Shown here: in pieces, positions 22,732-32,115 of the stretch
How the letters are laid out: the number at the start of each line of letters is the position of its first letter
Numbering within the stretch: the first letter of the stretch is position 1
From: Heterobasidion occidentale
Taxonomy: Eukaryota > Basidiomycota > Agaricomycetes > Russulales > Bondarzewiaceae
DNA: 64,000 nt
NCBI GenBank assembly: GCA_039111635.1
Contig: JBCAQO010000009.1
Coordinates: 1,364,001 to 1,428,000, forward strand
Direction: 5' to 3'
Made by a program: the position numbers and the translations under genes
Notes under the pieces: generated by a model
Told to the model about the DNA's origin: nothing
The model's database searches: none
What the model saw: only the letters and a program-made list of their open reading frames with translations

Positions 22732-22736
22732 GGCTG

Positions 22737-22858
22737 TGGACGCAGGGGATGGAGCAGGGGAACGAAAACTTGCATTGCCTGCAAACTGCATGGGACCAGA
22801 GGCTTCAGGGGCCTGAACCGAGTGGGCCTGGTGTGGCTTGGACTTCTTCAGCTCCTCA
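22737..22858 (-). pseudogene. Gag fragment of copia B
   Basis: This encodes the Gag segment after the zinc knuckle (EELKKSKPHQAHSVQ, QFAGNASFRSPAPSPAST) and continues the frame of B across the gypsy-1 insertion. It ends abruptly where the LTR of copia C begins. Confidence 0.9.
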
Positions 22859-23333
22859 TGTTGTTTGTGGCCGTTCTGGTTGATGTGGCATGGGTGCCAC
22901 ATGCGTGCCACCTATGGGACTCATTGATTACACACCTCTGCAGCTGGGAGCGGCCCTAGAGCCACTCCCAGAGCGGGTATATTGCTTTCTTTCTCCTTTT
23001 GGACTGTCTCACTTTGTTTCCACCTTGTCTCACTTGGTTTCAGTTGTTTCACCGGGTTAGCCGGTTGAGGCGGTCCTGTGTGATGTCACTGACACTCCGG
23101 ACCGACCTCCAGGTGGAGCTTTTGACCGCTTTGTAAGGTGGACCACCTGTAATGACCCGTTGATGTCATACCTTCCTTTTTCGTTTCTTATTGTTCTGTG
23201 TAGCTTAAATACCCGTGGTCCGAGGGCGATTCTTTCTTCAGACTCTTACCCTCTGGACCACAGTCCTGTCGTTATAGAGCTTCTTTTTGGCACTCTCTCT
23301 GTGCCAGTCGCTTCGTTGTCACTGCGCTCAACA
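22859..23333 (+). repeat. 5' LTR of copia C (56 bp shorter)
   Basis: 475 bp. It lacks one 56-bp unit, the span between the two copies of AGACTCTTACCCTCTGG, as expected from recombination between these direct repeats. The other 531-bp LTRs keep both. Confidence 0.92.
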
Positions 23334-23527
23334 GGTTATGGGCCCTGCGCTCTAGGGACTTTTCTCTACATTGTTTTATCGACACTTTCTGGTCCCCCAT
23401 CTGCTGTGCCACTCCTTTCTGGCCACACCTCTTTGCTGCCACATCTTCCCCATTGCTCTCCCTGCCTTTCCTATCGTCCCACATCGCTTCCAACACCTTT
23501 CCCTGCTCGTGCCACTCGTGCCACACC

Positions 23528-26500
23528 ATGTCTGACACCTCATTCGCTCTCCCTTCCGTTACCGCTCTCAATAATCGCAACTACCCTTCCTGGTCCAAGG
23601 AGATCAAGGCCTGGCTTCGTCTCAAAGGCCTGTGGCTTCTGGTCTCTGGTGATGAGACAGCCCCTGTTGGCACAAAGGAGAAGCCTGCTGAGGCAAGGGA
23701 GGTGGCAGAGTGGAAGAGGAATGCTCAGAAGGCTGCTGGTGCGCTCTTACTTTCGGTTGAGGAGCAGTTCAGAGGCGTTTTGGATGGAATTGAGGACGAC
23801 CCCATCGCTATTTGGACCACATTGGAGGCAGTTCAACAAGAAGTCTGCTGGATCGCGTTTCAACGCGATAGAGGACCTCTTTTCGATCAAGAAGCGTAAC
23901 GATGAGTCCCTCCAGTCCCTCATTCATCGTGTGGACGAGTCTATGCGGGTCCTAAGGAACCTCCGCGACTCTGGCTTCGATCTCAAGAAGCAGGACGAGG
24001 AGCTGACTTGCATGGCGCTCTTGTGGTCTCTCCCCTCCAAGTTTGACACCTTCCGCTCCTCCCTCAGTCTCATGGACGTCTTGTCTCGCTCCAAGCTCGA
24101 GGACGCGTTCAGGCGCGAGGATTTGAACCGTGCGCGTCGTTCTGATGCCACAGACTCTGCACAGGCCCTTGTGACATCCTTTCCTTCATCCCCCTCTTTT
24201 TCCTCCACCTCCTACAGACGTTCCAGGCCTCCTAGGAAGCAGTACAAGTGCGACTTCTGCGGTGCCACTGGCCACACTGATGACAGGTGCTTCAAGAGGA
24301 TCAATGAGGAGCTGAAGAAGTCCAAGCCACACCAGGCCCACTCGGTTCAGGCCCCTGAAGCCTCTGGTCCCATGCAGTTTGCAGGCAATGCAAGTTTTCG
24401 TTCCCCTGCTCCATCCCCTGCGTCCACAGCGCCCTCACTCGTCACTGACCTCGATTGGAACGCGGACACAGGTGCGACCTCTCATATGACGCCCCATCGC
24501 CACTGGCTTCGCAACTATCGTCCCTTCATCGTCCCCATTCGTCTTGCAGACTCGTCTGTCATCTACTCTGCTGGTGTTGGGACTGTGGTGTTCAATCCGG
24601 TCGTTGGAGGCAAGAGGGCACAGTCTGTGGAGTTCTCAAACGTTTTGCATGTCCCTGATCTTGGCTGTAATCTCCTGTCTGTGCTGTATTTGACTCAGCA
24701 CAAGCACTTTTCTGTGCTAATAGAAGGATGTTCGATGCATTTCTCCCGGGACGGTGCAGTGTGGTTTATGGCGATCGTTCCTGATGGTTCCAACAACGCT
24801 TATCTCCAAGGGACCACCTCCACCGTTGTTTTGCAGTCTGCTGGTGCTGCTTCTACTCTCCCTCTTGATTTGTCCCTGTGGCATCGTCGTCTCTGCCACC
24901 ACCACCATGCTGGGGTACAGAAAATGGTCAAGGACCGACTCGTTACTGGTCTACAGCTCGATTCGGACGTGCAGCCTGACCCTGTGTGCGAGCCCTGTCT
25001 CTCTGGCAAGATGCACGCTCTCACCCCTTCCCCTCCACTGGCTCTGTCACCTCCAAACCGCTTGAACTCATCCATTCTGATCTCCATGGTCCTCTCCCTG
25101 TTGCCACTCACTCTGGAATGCGCTACTGGATCACCTTCATTGATGAGTTCACCAAGCTCAAGGTCGTCTATGTCCTGCGCTTGAAGAGCGACGCGTTTGA
25201 GGCCTTCAAGCGCTACAAGGCCTATGTGGAGAATCTGACTGGACAGCGCATTTTGGCTTTGCAGGATGACAAGGGAGGAGAGTACATGTCCAATGCCTGG
25301 GACGCGTTTTGTTTGGAGCATGGGATCGCTAGGAGGCACACGGCGCGCAATCGGCCACAGCAGAACGGCGTGGCAGAGCGTGCCAATCGCACCATCATGG
25401 AGGCCTCACTGCCATGCTCTCTGAATCGCGTTTGCCACTTGTTTTCTGGGGCGAGGCTCTGGCTGCTTATGTGCACGTCTGGAATCGACTCTGGACGTCT
25501 ACCCTGAAGGGCAAGACGCCATTTGAGATGGTCAATGGGAAGAAGCCGGACGTTTCGCACTTGCGGGTCTGGGGCTGCTTGGCTTATGTGCATGTGCAGA
25601 GGGACAAAGGGATGGATTTGGATCGCATATGGAGAAGTGCGTGTTTATTGGGTACCCTGAGGCTACAAGGCGTGGAAGTTCTACAATCCTGCGACTCGGA
25701 AGGTCATTATTTCGGAAAGGGCAGACTTTGATGAGCGATTCTTTCCTGGGACTCGCCACTTTGATGCTAACACCCAGTCTGCCACCCCTCCTCCTTCGTC
25801 TCTGTTCAGTCTTTGGGATGCAGATGTTGATCCGGTGCCGGTTCTGGGGGGGGGAAGCAGATGCTCCTCCTCCTGCTGGTCACCTGGAAGATGCTCCCAT
25901 CGATCAGGATCATCCTGTGGCAGACCCAGCACCTCCTCCACCTCTTGCTCCTGTTGTTGTTCCTCCTGTTGCTCCCCCTCCTGTCATTCCAGCGTCACCT
26001 CCTACTCTCAGAACACGCTCTAGGAATCGCTCTGCCACCCCTGAACCAGGTCCATCTGTCACTCGACGCTCTACTCGCACTCGTCGCGCTCCTGGTGAAT
26101 GGTGGAAGCTGAGGACGCTGCCTGGAGATGATGATGCTCATTCGGACTCCGCTCAGGACGCCCCTGATGCTTCTGGAGATGCAGAGATGGAACCCATTGT
26201 TGAGGACACATTTCTGGCTGAAGTCGAGCGTTCCCTGTTCACCTCTGGTGCTGAAAAGGCTGAGCCGTCGACGTATCGTCAGGCAATGAGGCGCCCTGAT
26301 GCAGATGAGTGGCAGAAGGCGGCAGAGGAAGAGATGGAGGCCCATGCTCGGAATCGCACCTGGGACATTGTTCCACTCCCTGAGGGCTGCAAGGCGATCG
26401 GTTCTCGTTGGGTTTTCAAGGTGAAGCACAACACGGATGGCTCTGTTGAACGCTACAAGGCTCGTCTCGTCGCCAAGTGCTTCAGTCAGCGCCCTGGGTT

Positions 26501-27834
26501 TGATTATTTCGAGACATTTGCCCCCACAGCCAAGTTTGCAGCCATTCGTGCCATCCTTGCTCTCTCTGCCCTCGAGGACTTTCACCTGCGCTCTGTGGAC
26601 ATCTCCCATGCGTTTATCAATGGCGATCTGGACACTGTGGTGTATATGGAGCAGCCTGAGGGATTTGAGCAGGGAGGTTCTGAGATGGTCTGTCGCTTGA
26701 TGAAGGGCTTGTATGGGCTGAAGCAGGCGAGTCGGCTGTGGTACAGGAAGCTCAAGGCGGTACTGGAGCGCATGGGATTCAAGGCGATCTACTCTGACAA
26801 CAGCATCTATGTCTATGCCAAGGATCAGGTCAAGGTCATTCTGCCAGTCTTTGTGGATGACTGCACTTTTGCGTCGAATTCCTTGTCCCTGCTCGATGAT
26901 CTGGTCGTTGAGCTCTCTAGGTCGTTCAAGCTTCGAGATTTGGGACCCACCACAGCACTTCTTGGGATAGAGATTGCTAGGGATCACGCAAATTGTCGCC
27001 TGATGCTCTCCCAGTGCCAGTACATCCTAGACATGCTGGAGCGTTACGGACAGGCCGACTCGACACCTGTGAAGAGTCCCATGGTCCCTGGCACCCAATC
27101 TCTCTGTCTCCATGGCCCCTGTATCGACTGAGGACAAGGAGTACATGAAGAAGGTTCCCTACATCTCTGCTGTTGGTTCCTTGCTGTTTCCTTGCACTTG
27201 CCACTTGTCCTGACATCGCCCACACGGTCTCTGTCCTGTGCCGTTTCACAACTCGAATCCTGGGATTGCGCACTGGAAGGCTGTGAAGCATTTGTTTTGC
27301 TACCTGAGAGGCACCCTGGATTATCGACTTGTCTATGGCCCCACCGACTCCAAGGAGCTCTTTACCTCGTTCCGTGATGCTGATCATGCAGGCAACCCTG
27401 ACAACGCACGGTCCACCAGTGGATATGTGTTGCGCATTGGCTCTGGAGCGATCAGCTGGAGCTCCAAGCTCCAGGGACTCGTTGCACAGTCGACCACAGA
27501 GGCTGAGTTCATTGCTGCTGTTGATGCGGGCCGGGAGATCGTCTGGATGCGCAATTTGCTCACTGAACTTGGCTACTCCCTGTCTGAGCCGTCGGTTCTC
27601 CGCGTCGATAACCAGTCGGCTGTTGCAGTTAGCAAGAATCCAGAGCACCATGGGCGCATGAAGCATCTCGATCTTCGTTTCTTTTGGCTCAGGGACCAGG
27701 TAGAGGCTGGTGTGATTGCTCCAGCCTATGTTCCTACTGCGGACAACGCTGCGGACATCCTGACGAAGGCTGTTCCACCTGAGAAGGTGAAGATTTGCTG
27801 CAGCTTGATGGGACTAGAGGATCTGGCGCATTAG
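23528..27834 (+). pseudogene. Gag-Pol polyprotein of copia C
   Basis: ATG at 23528 (MSDTSFALP) to a stop at 27834, 4,307 bp against 4,305 in the family. Nine indels account for this exactly: two bases lost near 23826, two gained near 25020, one lost near 25407, 25607 and 25660, one gained in the G-run (25846-25854, nine G), one gained near 27095 and 27188, and two gained near 27248. The Gag CCHC (CDFCGATGHTDDRC), PR DTGA, IN Asp-Asp-Glu, RT FVDD and RNase H segments are all present but on different frames. It is not translatable as it stands. Confidence 0.9.
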
Positions 27835-27877
27835 GAGGGTGTTTTGGACGCTCTAGAGGCGTGCACTCAGGAGGGTG

Positions 27878-28416
27878 TGTTGTTTGTGGGCGTGTGGGCG
27901 TTCTGGTTGATGTGGCATGGGTGCCACATGCGTGCCACCTTTGGGACTCATTGATTACTCGCCTCTGCAGCTGGGAGCGGCCCTAGAGCCACTCCCAGAG
28001 CGGGTATATTGCTTTCTTTCTCCTTTTGGACTGTCTCACTTTGTTTCCACCTTGTCTCAATTTGTTTCAGTTGTTTCACCGGGTTAGCCGGCTCAGGCGG
28101 TCCTGTGTGATGTCATTGACACTCCGGACCGACCTCCAGGTGGAGCTTTTGACCGCTTTATAAGGTGGACCACCTGTAATGACCCGTTGATGTCATACCT
28201 TCCTTTTTCGTTTCTTATTGTTCTCTGTAGCTTAAATACCCGTGGTCCGAGGGCGATTCTTTTGTCAGACTCTTACCCTCTGGACCACAGGTGCGCTCTC
28301 TTCTGTTCTTTGTATCTACTTCAGACTCTTACCCTCTGGACCACAGTCCTGTCGTTATAGAGCCTTTTTTTGGCACTCTCTCTGTGCCAGTCGCTTCGTT
28401 GTCACTGCGCTCAACA
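27878..28416 (+). repeat. 3' LTR of copia C
   Basis: 539 bp, longer by an 8-bp duplication near its start (GTGGGCGTGTGGGCG in place of GTGGCCG). It ends GCGCTCAACA and is followed by TCATGG. Confidence 0.92.
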
Positions 28417-29229
28417 TCATGGTCCATAACCTGCTCTGTGTTTCCAAACTCCTTGCACAGAATTGAACTGTGTTGACCCTATATTCTTTTACTATAGGGT
28501 GTATGGAATATGGAAGCACCTTGACCTAGTCGGCAGGGTTCCACAACTGTGGGGCCCCACAGTCTGCCAGAATGCATCCACATTCTAAAGGCCTTGTGGT
28601 AGATTTAGTGTCATTCTGGACAATAGCTAGTTTATAGTCATTGTGGACCAAGCCTTTGGTGGTGTTCATTGTTCTGGATGTGGTCTTTTTCTTGTTCATC
28701 AGCTACTTAGTGGTGTGCGACCACTATGTGCTTGCATCATGATAGAGCCCCCTAATATAAAAATGACCCTATAAAACTAAAGATCCAAAGTAGAACATCA
28801 AAATGCCTGTCAGACCTTGAAAGCGAGGGGGAGTTCATTGTTTCCCATTTGGTGAATATGCAACATGATTTTCCACCAGATTCTTGCATTTTTTTGCTTT
28901 CTGACATTGCTATAATACTGAAAAGTCATTTATGTACTATCGGAGCAAGGTTATGTTGAATTTATACAAGGACCTCCCAATGTGGAAAGAGTCCTATAAA
29001 ACTGAGGATCCTAGTGGGATATCTGATCGCTTGTCAGAATATCTCTTGATAATAAGAGGGTAAGATGTGCCATGTCTACAGAACAAAGAGGGCAAACACA
29101 ATGGTCAGGTACTTTCCTTGCCTTTTTCTCTTTTCACAGTTTAATGACATGCAGATTAACATCTTGATCAGAGTATTGTCCGGATTCTAGGTTTTTCTTT
29201 CTGTGCTTAGTTTAACATCATGACGGTGG
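28417..29229. other. AT-rich stretch without recognisable feature
   Basis: There is no ORF or domain I can name. The region may hold the 3' untranslated part or the 3' LTR of gypsy-2, but I could not match it to the far side near 53.3-54 kb. Confidence 0.4.
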
Positions 29230-29233
29230 TAGT

Positions 29234-29467
29234 TTACTGTTGTTGCAGACATTGGTAGTTTATCGCTGTTGCAGACGTTACCACTGTTGTCTTATATGTG
29301 AAACCAGTACTTGTGATATAGAGAGTCTTTTCCTCTCCATCATTTTTGGGGACAAGGGGTTCCTCAACTCCCTTGCCCTTGCCCCTAGTATTGGCCGCTG
29401 ATGTCCCCATAGCCATTGTAATCTTTGTCCGGTCTGTAGTAGGGGTTGGCGTCATCATAATTTTCAT
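29234..29467 (-). pseudogene. Possible C-terminal remnant of the gypsy-2 third ORF
   Basis: A 77-codon open stretch rich in Thr, Lys and Gly, 3' of the third ORF on the same strand. I recognise no domain. It may be the tail of that ORF after decay or a chance ORF. Confidence 0.2.
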
Positions 29468-29995
29468 CTTTGACTGTGTCTCAAGTGTCTAGCTCTGCTC
29501 AAGTCTATGTAACAGTTCTTGGAGTTGGTTGTAGATGGTTTTGAGTTCGTCTAGTAGGGCAACTATGTGTTCCTTTGTGTCCATTATCTTGAGGACCGTT
29601 CAAAGACAATAAATTTTGCGGTCGAGCTGTTTCGAAGACTGTTTCCTCTTGATTGTGGTGTCCCTCTCATTCTTTGGTTTCTTCTCGTCTTGTTTTTTTG
29701 GTACCTCAAAGGATGTTCATTATCTGTGGGGTGAACACTATGTCTTCCAGATTGTCCCTCTGATGTTAAAGAGATGGCCTCTCAATCCCTTCCTGCCTGC
29801 TGCTGTATCGTTGTCCAGACATACTTGGTCTAGATGGCGGTGTCTTGACTACCTGTAGATGGTACTTCTCTAATGGCTTCTCGGTGCCATGGTTGAATGT
29901 AGAAAGGGTCAAACCAAATGAGAGACGGGTGAGGGGCGTTGGCATCAGATAAGAGGGCAGGTAAGAGCTTCAGACTGACAAAGGTAGAAAATATG

Positions 29996-30691
29996 TTAGG
30001 TGAATGAAAAGGGCATAATCCCCATTAGTTTTCTGAGCATATCAGGAGGTAGCTCAATGGTCCTCTGCATAAGCAAGGAGTCTGACCTGATCACTGGCAT
30101 CAGCCAGTCATTGAGGTACCTCACTGTGTTTGCTCCTAGGTTGCCTGTGCAGATCATGGTGCACTGGAGCAGGGCATTTCCTAGTCCTTCCAGCTGTCTA
30201 GGGTGCAAATATCCACCACCAGTAAGGGGTCTTGTTGGTTCGGTAGTCAGTGTGTTAACTGCTTCTGGCTCTGATACATCTCGCTGAGCAGTAGTAGGCG
30301 GTTTAGGGTAGCCATGGTCTAGATGTCTTCCTCTGCCTCTTGCAGCCAATCCTGGTTGACCTTGAATGATTGCTGTCATTGGTTCTGGAGCTGTTGACAA
30401 AGCAGGACCGTCTTTTCTTGGATGTTTTGCAAGGTTATTGTTATTAGTTCTCTCCACCCCCAGTGGGGTTCTCAACTTGGTTCCAAGGTCCATTGCAGTG
30501 AAGCTAATGGTGATTGGTACAGGAACTCCGTATGGAGTTTCTAAATAGCCACTTCTGCCAAGAGGTCTAACATTGGGGTTTGGGATTGTGAGAATGATGT
30601 CTGAGAAGGAGTTTTTGGAGGGGAGAGAGGTTGTTCCTTCCTCAATGAGCATAGCATGTTCAGGGGAGTAATAGGAGTAGTAGTCAGACAT
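29996..30691 (-). CDS. Gypsy-2 third ORF, unknown function
   Basis: 231 codons from ATG at 30691 (MSDYYSYYSPEHAML) to TAA. It starts about 30 bp after the Pol stop codon, so it is the env-position ORF of gypsy-2. There is no signal peptide or membrane segment. A Pro/Arg/Gly-rich middle (AARGRGRHLDHGYPKPP) separates an N-terminal half from a helical C-terminal half (LEGLGNALLQCTMI, DWLMPVIRSDSLLMQRT). It has no internal stop although neighbouring Pol is riddled with them. No similarity to the gypsy-1 third ORF is obvious by eye and no CCHC knuckle is visible. The TAA that ends it may itself be a CAA-to-TAA change, in which case the original protein was longer. Confidence 0.5.
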   Translation of the reverse strand: MSDYYSYYSPEHAMLIEEGTTSLPSKNSFSDIILTIPNPNVRPLGRSGYLETPYGVPVPITISFTAMDLGTKLRTPLGVERTNNNNLAKHPRKDGPALSTAPEPMTAIIQGQPGLAARGRGRHLDHGYPKPPTTAQRDVSEPEAVNTLTTEPTRPLTGGGYLHPRQLEGLGNALLQCTMICTGNLGANTVRYLNDWLMPVIRSDSLLMQRTIELPPDMLRKLMGIMPFSFT

Positions 30692-30721
30692 GCAGAGGAT
30701 GCTCCTCCTTATATACCTTTT

Positions 30722-31154
30722 CTAGAGTTTAATTGCCATTGGTCGGGGCTTGTCTGAGTAATTTTTGTGAAACTCCTGAAGTGCTCTATTGGCCGTTCTT
30801 TTTAGAATGACAAAAGGTTCCCAGATATTGTCCACCTCGGGGTATTCTACCCACTTGATAAGGTACTTGGTGCCTTGTCCCTGATGTCTCGTGTTCAGGA
30901 TGGCTTCTATCTTATAGTGTTCTTCCTTGTTTAGGATTTCTAGGGGTGGTCTAGGGTAGATCCTTCCATGAGCCTTCATTTCCTGACATTTGGTAAGTAG
31001 GGAGATTTTCTATGTCCCAGGTATTTCCAATTGATAAGCCAGAGGGCTGATTTTTTTAATTACTTGGAAAGCACTATAATACCTGGGTGCCAGTTTGACT
31101 TTCGGATGAGTCATCTAAATGTAGGTTCTTTCTAACCAAGCTTGGGTTTCTACT
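30722..31154 (-). pseudogene. Gypsy-2 integrase C-terminus and chromodomain
   Basis: Reading leftwards from 31154: the IN C-terminal GPF-type block (LAPRYYSAFQVIKKIS, then PLAYQLEIPGT) with a TAG where Trp is usual, then the chromodomain (YKIEAILNTRHQGQG, TKYLIKWVEYPEVDNIWE, about 30930-30800) and the stop at 30722. A second TAG lies near 31105. The chromodomain identifies gypsy-2 as a chromovirus like gypsy-1. Copia E separates this piece from the rest of IN. Confidence 0.85.
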
Positions 31155-31404
31155 TGTTGAGCGCAGTGACAACGAAGCGACTGGCACAGAGAGAGTGCCA
31201 AAAAGAAGCTCTATAACGACAGGACTGTGGTCCAGAGGGTAAGAGTCGAAAGTAGATACAAAGAAGAGAAGGGAGCGCACCTGTGGTCCAGAGGGTAAGA
31301 GTCTGAAGAAAGAATCGCCCTCGGACCACGGGTATTTAAGCTACACAGAACAATAAGAAACGAAAAAGGAAGGTATGACATCAACGGGTCATTACAGGTG
31401 GTCC
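31155..31404 (-). repeat. 3' LTR of copia E, left part
   Basis: The first 250 bp (plus-strand order) of a 531-bp LTR, cut by copia D after GGTCC. The remaining 281 bp resume at 36980 after the second GGTCC. Confidence 0.95.
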
Positions 31405-31921
31405 TGTTGTTTGTGGCCGTTCTGGTTGATGTGGCATGGGTGCCACATGCGTGCCACCTATGGGACTCAGTGATTACTCGCCTCTGCAGCTGGGAGCGGC
31501 CCTAGAGCCACTCCCAGAGCGGGTATATTGCTTTCTTTCTCCTTTTGGACTGTCTCATTTTGTTTCCACCTTGTCTCACTTTGTTTCAGTTGTTTCACCG
31601 GGTTAGCCGGTTGAGGCGGTCCTGTGTGATGTCACTGACACTCCGGACCGACCTCCAGGTGGAGCTTTTGACCGCTTTGTAAGGTGGACCACCTCTAATG
31701 ACCCGTTGATGTCATACCTTCCTTTTTCGTTTCTTATTGTTCTCTGTAGCTTAAATACCCGTGGTCCGAGGGCGATTCTTTCTTCAGACTCTTACCCTCC
31801 GGACCACAGGTGCGCTCCCTTCTGTTCGTTGTATCTACTTTAGACTCTTACCCTCCGGACCACAGAGCTTCTTTTTGGCACTCTCTCTGTGCCAGTCGCT
31901 TCGTTGTCACTGCGCTCAACA
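31405..31921 (+). repeat. 5' LTR of copia D
   Basis: 517 bp, TGTTGTTTGTGG to GCGCTCAACA, followed by the primer-binding site GGTTATGGGCCC. Confidence 0.95.
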
Positions 31922-32115
31922 GGTTATGGGCCCTGCGCTCTAGCGACTTTGCTCTACATCGTTTTATCGACACTTTCTGGTCTCCCCTCTGCTGTGCCAC
32001 ACCTTTCTGGTCACACCCCATTGCTGCCACATCTTCCCCATTGCCCTCCCTGCTTTTCCTATCATCCCACATCGCTTCCAACACCTTTCCCTGCTCGTGC
32101 CACTCGTGCCACACC

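Larger units (their letters stand above)
8062..22858 (-). mobile_element. Copia B: minus-strand element split by gypsy-1
   Basis: It has its 3' LTR (8062-8592), a complete RT-RNase H, IN and PR, and part of Gag up to 22858, where it is cut by the LTR of copia C. Its 5' LTR and the first half of Gag are missing. Gypsy-1 interrupts it at 12038-22731 with the target duplication GGCTG at 12033-12037 and 22732-22736. Apart from one extra G at the IN/RT junction the retained coding sequence is open. Confidence 0.92.
22859..28416 (+). mobile_element. Copia C: full-length, frameshifted copy
   Basis: LTRs of 475 and 539 bp flank a 4,544-bp internal region. The left flank is copia B Gag (CCTCA) and the right flank is TCATG, so no target duplication is present. 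A tract from primer site to polypurine tract is complete. The element is either recombinant or has lost flanking DNA. Confidence 0.92.

Noticed and set aside
28417..29230. Possible 3' LTR of gypsy-2
   Set aside because: No matching sequence was found near 53.2-54.2 kb, so an LTR pair cannot be supported.
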